NCBI GenBank assembly: GCA_965277495.1
Contig: OZ255824.1
Location: forward strand, 3,100,001 to 3,164,000
Source: CAHJXG01 sp965277495
Lineage (GTDB): Bacteria > Pseudomonadota > Alphaproteobacteria > Acetobacterales > Acetobacteraceae
Direction: 5' to 3'
Length of the DNA: 64,000 nt
Shown: positions 60,564 to 64,000 of the stretch, in pieces
Numbering within the stretch: the first letter of the stretch is position 1
How the letters are laid out: the number at the start of each line of letters is the position of its first letter
Program-made: the position numbers and the translations under genes
The notes under the pieces: model-generated
Told to the model about the DNA's origin: nothing
What the model saw: the letters and a program-made list of their open reading frames with translations, nothing else
Database searches by the model: none

Positions 60564-61724
60564 ATGGGGCGCAGGGAAACGCCGTCAGTCGAGGACTTCT
60601 CCGCCGCGGTTGAGTCGATCTATGGCGCGTCCATGGACCAAGCGCTCTGGCCAGGCGCGCTCCAGCGCATGGCCGATCTGCTGGGCGCCAACTGCGCTGC
60701 GGTCGGGCTTGATGACGGCTGTAGACGGTTCCCGGTTCACTACTCTGTCGGCTACTCGCCAGGCTCGCTGGAAGCCTACGCCAGTTATTACTGCCGGGTG
60801 GACCCGATGCTGGACATCGCAAGCCGCGCGCCGGCGCTCGGGGTGCTTACCGACCGAATGGCGATGTCGAAGGCCGAGTTGCGCCGCTTGGAGATCCATG
60901 ACGGCTTTTCGCGCCCGAACGGCATCGACTCCGCCGCCTATGCCTTCGCGTTCCGCGCGCCGGACCGCGCGTGTTTTGTCGCGGCGACTCGCTCGGTGCG
61001 CGCGGGCGACTTCGAACATGTGCACGTCCGGACCCTGGGCCTGCTCCTGCCCCATCTCGGGCGCGCGATGCGGGTGCACGTGCGCCTGGAGGACGCCCGT
61101 GTCCGCGCGGACGACGCGGCCGAGGCGCTCGACCACCTCGCGTTCGGCGTCGTCCTCGTGGACCGGCACGCTCGCGTGGTCCAGGCCAACCGGGCAGCCG
61201 AGGCCATGCTTGCCCAGGGCGACGGTATCGCGACCGATACGTCGGGCCTGCGCGCCGCAACCGCCGTTCAAACGGCGGCGCTGCGTCGCCTGGTTGCTCG
61301 CGCGGCGGACCGCGCCTGCATTGCCGGGCGGGGTGGCGCGCTACGGCTGGACCGTCCGTCGCTGGGCCGCCCGCTCTCGGTCCTCGTGGCGCCGATCGGC
61401 GCAGCAGCCGAGGGCGCGGCCTGGCTGCCGGAGCCTCGCCCCGCCGCCATCGTGTTCGTGGCCGACCCAGAGCAGCGCCACCGCTCGTCTGCCTCCCATC
61501 TCCGCGAGATTTATGGCCTGACCGCAGCAGAGGCCGCCGTGGCTCGACTTATTGCCAAGGGCCAGGGCGCAAAGAATGCGGCCGAGGCGCTCGGCGTCGC
61601 GGCCAGCACGCTGCGTTGGCACCTGCAACGCGTGTTCGAGAAGACCGGCACCGCCCGGCAAGCCGACCTCGTGCGCCTTGTCGAGCGCCTGGAAGTCGTC
61701 GCTGGCGACGATCGGTTCGAATAG
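60564..61724 (+). CDS. LuxR-type (HTH) transcriptional regulator
   Basis: 386 residues. The C-terminal HTH, GLTAAEAAVARLIAKGQGAKNAAEALGVAASTLRWHLQRVF, closely parallels that of the regulator at 17874-19022. The N-terminal part (about residues 1-170) is GAF-like, and the middle part has VVLVDRHARVVQANRAAEAML, a PAS-like segment. No receiver domain. AGGA precedes the ATG at 60564. Divergent from the amidase gene, so it is a good candidate regulator of it; ligand unknown. Confidence 0.85.
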   Translation: MGRRETPSVEDFSAAVESIYGASMDQALWPGALQRMADLLGANCAAVGLDDGCRRFPVHYSVGYSPGSLEAYASYYCRVDPMLDIASRAPALGVLTDRMAMSKAELRRLEIHDGFSRPNGIDSAAYAFAFRAPDRACFVAATRSVRAGDFEHVHVRTLGLLLPHLGRAMRVHVRLEDARVRADDAAEALDHLAFGVVLVDRHARVVQANRAAEAMLAQGDGIATDTSGLRAATAVQTAALRRLVARAADRACIAGRGGALRLDRPSLGRPLSVLVAPIGAAAEGAAWLPEPRPAAIVFVADPEQRHRSSASHLREIYGLTAAEAAVARLIAKGQGAKNAAEALGVAASTLRWHLQRVFEKTGTARQADLVRLVERLEVVAGDDRFE

Positions 61725-61840
61725 GCCGGTTGGGTGATAGGGGCGGAAGATCCGGCGCGTATCCTGAAACCTAACGGAGCGCCATCGTCTCGATTTTGTG
61801 CTCCCCACCACCATGGCAGTGCATGAGGCGGCTAAATCGC

Positions 61841-64000
61841 TCAGCACCCAAGCTGCCGCGCGAATGCCGGCAGGGTCCGGTATGCGAAATGCAGGTTGTC
61901 GCCATGGCTGGCCACTTGGAACCCAAGCTCGGTCCACAGCGCCCGCAGCGCCTGCGCCGAGTAGATCGTCACATGGCCGTTCCGCGGCGCCACATACCAC
62001 CAGTCCAGGCCCCTTTGCAGGAAGTCGGCTGGCTGCACCAAGGTCGAGAACACGACGATGCCCTCCTCCTGGAGCAGGCCGGCTATTTCAAAGATCGTGG
62101 CGCGGGGGTCCGGCGTGTGCTCCAGCACCTCGAAGCAGGTGATGAGCGGAAACAGCCGGTGCGGCGGTATGTCGCAGGCAGGATTGAACGGATCGTATAC
62201 CTCGGCCGCCATGCCATGCCGGCTGCTCAGCAATGCCGCCAACGCGCCGTCGCCGCCGCCGTAGTCCAGCATCGGAAGGCCGCGGCAGGCCTCGCCGAAC
62301 AGGGTTCCGATCAGCAGGGCCGATGCAGCCGGGCGATCTTCGGCATAGTCCGGGTCCACATCGGCGTAACCCTCGTTATAAATCTGGAGCCGGAAATCCT
62401 CCCGGTCCCAAGCGTCGAAATCGCCGGTAAACACCAGCTCGCAGGCCGGGCAGCGATGATAGGTGACGCGACGGCCGGATTGCGGCAGGGCGGCCCGGCG
62501 CCGATCCTCGCAGCACTTGTTGAAATCGACGGCGCCCAAGGCCGGAGAAGCAGTGCCGCAAGCCTTGCATTCACGCGGAAGTGCCACAGCAGGCTGGGAT
62601 GCGCGGGCGGACGGGCGCGAGATGGGCTGGCACGCGAGCGCGGCCAAATCTTCCCGGACCTGCGCGATCGCGCCGCTCCAGTCGTTCGGACGCGCTTGCC
62701 GGACGATGCGCATGCTCGGATACCATGGGCTATCCTCCCGACCATGCAACCAGCGCCAGCAGCCGCGGAACCGGGACAACAGCCAGACTGGCTTGCCCAT
62801 TGTAGCCGCCAAATGGGCGACGGCAGTATCGACCGAGACGATGAGATCGAGCCCGGCCACCCGCGCGGCCGTGTCGGCAAAATCCTGCACTCCGTCCATC
62901 AGGTCTATCGCGCCGAGTTCCGCCGGCAGCGCCACTCCCGCCTCCCGCCGTTGCAGGCTGTAGAACTGCACCCCGGGCGTGCCGGCGAGACCAGCCAGAT
63001 CCGCCAGTTGCAACGACCGCTGCCGGTTGTCGGCAAAGCTGTTGCTGCCTGCCCAGATCAGGCCGACGCGCAAACCCTGGGCCGCATCATCCCACGGCGC
63101 GAAGTCGTCGGCGTAGGGCAGGGCCAGCGGGATGGTGTCGAGCGTCGTGCCAAGCAGGCGCGGCAGGCTCAGCAACGGGCAGACCACGTCGAACGGCGGC
63201 AGTGGGCCGCCAATGGCCACAACCTGGTCCACGCCGGGCACCGCACGCAGCAGCCGGGCCAAAGGCGCCTGGACCGCCAATACGACTCGTCCAGCCAAAG
63301 CCGCGACCAACGGCGCATAACGAACGAACTGCAGCGTATCGCCGAGGCCCTGTTCGGCGTGCAGCAGGATCGTGCGCCCGGCGATGTCCTCGCCCGTCCA
63401 TCGCAGCCCGCTGGATAGCCAAGCCGGGTTGCCCTTCAACAGCAACCGCCATTCGTAAAGGTCCCAAGCCTCCGCCGTCAGTTGGCCCATGGCAAGGCGG
63501 GTCACAGACAGATTGTGCCGCGCCACCGCACTGTCCGGCGATGCAGCGATGGCCTGCTGCCCGGCGGCCACGGCGTCGTCAAACCGCTCCAGCCCCTCGA
63601 ACGCGATGGCCCGGTTCACCAGTGCCTCGAACCAGTCCGGCCGAAGCTCCAGCGCGTGCTCGGCCATCACCAATGCCTCGTGGTAATGGCCGAGCGCTAT
63701 CAGCACGGCGCTCAATGTGACGGCATGGGTGTGGCTGGGCGCCAGCCTGAACGCTTCGAGGCTGTGCGCCATCGCCCGCTCGATGTCGCCGCTGTCGAAT
63801 AGGAGGTTGCCGACGCTGGCATGCACCGCGGCATCGCCAGGCGTCAGGTCCAGCGCCATCAGCAACGCCCCAATCGCAGGCCCCGTCTGCCCGAACGCCA
63901 GGAGTGCCCGGCCATTCAGCACTAGCAGGCGCGCATCGCCGGGATGGCGCTGGCACGCGCCGGCCAGCAGGAGAACCGCATCCGATTGCCGCCCGGCGTT
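61841..64000 (-). CDS. TPR / glycosyltransferase / methyltransferase chimera, 5' end outside window
   Basis: At least 719 residues; the frame is open to the window end, so its N-terminus is missing. First come TPR repeats (GRALLAFGQTGPAIGALLMA, HASVGNLLFDSGDIERAM, ALVMAEHALELRPDWFEALV), then a GT9/GT41-like domain (LLHAEQGLGDTLQFVRYAPL; VSVDTAVAHLAATMGKPVW), and after ~residue 470 a CKACG...CPACELVF zinc ribbon. The last part is an SAM methyltransferase (MLDYGGGDGALAALL; CFEVLEHTPDPRA). It would add and/or methylate a sugar on a protein or glycan. It is a candidate for flagellin glycan modification by proximity. Ends 116 bases after the regulator gene, convergent. Confidence 0.85.
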   Translation of the reverse strand, partial: NAGRQSDAVLLLAGACQRHPGDARLLVLNGRALLAFGQTGPAIGALLMALDLTPGDAAVHASVGNLLFDSGDIERAMAHSLEAFRLAPSHTHAVTLSAVLIALGHYHEALVMAEHALELRPDWFEALVNRAIAFEGLERFDDAVAAGQQAIAASPDSAVARHNLSVTRLAMGQLTAEAWDLYEWRLLLKGNPAWLSSGLRWTGEDIAGRTILLHAEQGLGDTLQFVRYAPLVAALAGRVVLAVQAPLARLLRAVPGVDQVVAIGGPLPPFDVVCPLLSLPRLLGTTLDTIPLALPYADDFAPWDDAAQGLRVGLIWAGSNSFADNRQRSLQLADLAGLAGTPGVQFYSLQRREAGVALPAELGAIDLMDGVQDFADTAARVAGLDLIVSVDTAVAHLAATMGKPVWLLSRFRGCWRWLHGREDSPWYPSMRIVRQARPNDWSGAIAQVREDLAALACQPISRPSARASQPAVALPRECKACGTASPALGAVDFNKCCEDRRRAALPQSGRRVTYHRCPACELVFTGDFDAWDREDFRLQIYNEGYADVDPDYAEDRPAASALLIGTLFGEACRGLPMLDYGGGDGALAALLSSRHGMAAEVYDPFNPACDIPPHRLFPLITCFEVLEHTPDPRATIFEIAGLLQEEGIVVFSTLVQPADFLQRGLDWWYVAPRNGHVTIYSAQALRALWTELGFQVASHGDNLHFAYRTLPAFARQLGC

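Overview
GC-rich chromosomal window whose gene content points to an alphaproteobacterium, probably Rhodospirillales/Acetobacteraceae. This is an inference from family content: the prkA-DUF444-spoVR stress operon, DUF2852 and DUF29 proteins, cobalamin-dependent ribonucleotide reductase, intracellular PHB depolymerase with an alphaproteobacterial sRNA beside it, alphaproteobacterial-type Fur, and non-canonical TTG starts behind strong Shine-Dalgarno sequences. No rRNA, tRNA, IS element, integrase, prophage or CRISPR array was seen, so the window reads as core chromosome with accessory patches.

Layout. 0-4.6 kb: 5' end of a molybdenum-hydroxylase (xanthine/CO dehydrogenase type) small-subunit gene after its FAD subunit gene, then a hydrolase, an acetyltransferase, nicotinamidase and a SAF-domain oxidoreductase. 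4.6-9.4 kb: prkA-yeaH-like-spoVR. 9.8-12.4 kb: stress and membrane proteins (CsbD, DUF2852) and a TetR regulator. 12.5-15.4 kb: catabolic trio (Fe/2OG dioxygenase, FAH-family hydrolase, Ldh-type dehydrogenase). 16.2-20.7 kb: orphan ABC substrate-binding protein, LuxR-type regulator and a tricarballylate-dehydrogenase-like flavoprotein, with tandem GTGAC/GTCAC dyads. 20.7-23.7 kb: envelope proteins. 23.9-25.9 kb: the first of two large repeat proteins. 26-30.4 kb: a broken epoxide hydrolase, a monooxygenase remnant, a MOSC protein, a DUF1499 lipoprotein and a GlsB-type protein. 30.5-39.6 kb: metabolic genes (flavin monooxygenase, PQQ-type sorbosone dehydrogenase, class II RNR, sucCD, GST). 39.6-43.5 kb: tightly packed DUF2064 / GT87-like / radical SAM / GT2 cluster. 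43.5-46.9 kb: iron locus (Fur, FTR1 permease, cupredoxin, and a divergent unknown periplasmic protein plus membrane protein). 46.9-51.6 kb: SF2 helicase, suhB/MmgR-like sRNA, phaZ, SDR. 51.8-64 kb: surface region with the second repeat protein, lipid-linked-sugar glycosyltransferases, flagellin, an amidase without a normal start codon, a LuxR-type regulator and a TPR/glycosyltransferase/methyltransferase chimera cut by the window end.

Most interesting signals: the paralogous repeat proteins built from ~38-residue units in a higher-order triplet; the candidate MmgR-family sRNA next to a PHB depolymerase gene; the iron locus with an unassigned periplasmic partner; operator-like dyads and a motif shared at the same distance upstream of two small membrane-protein genes; and several genes caught in decay or with unusual starts.
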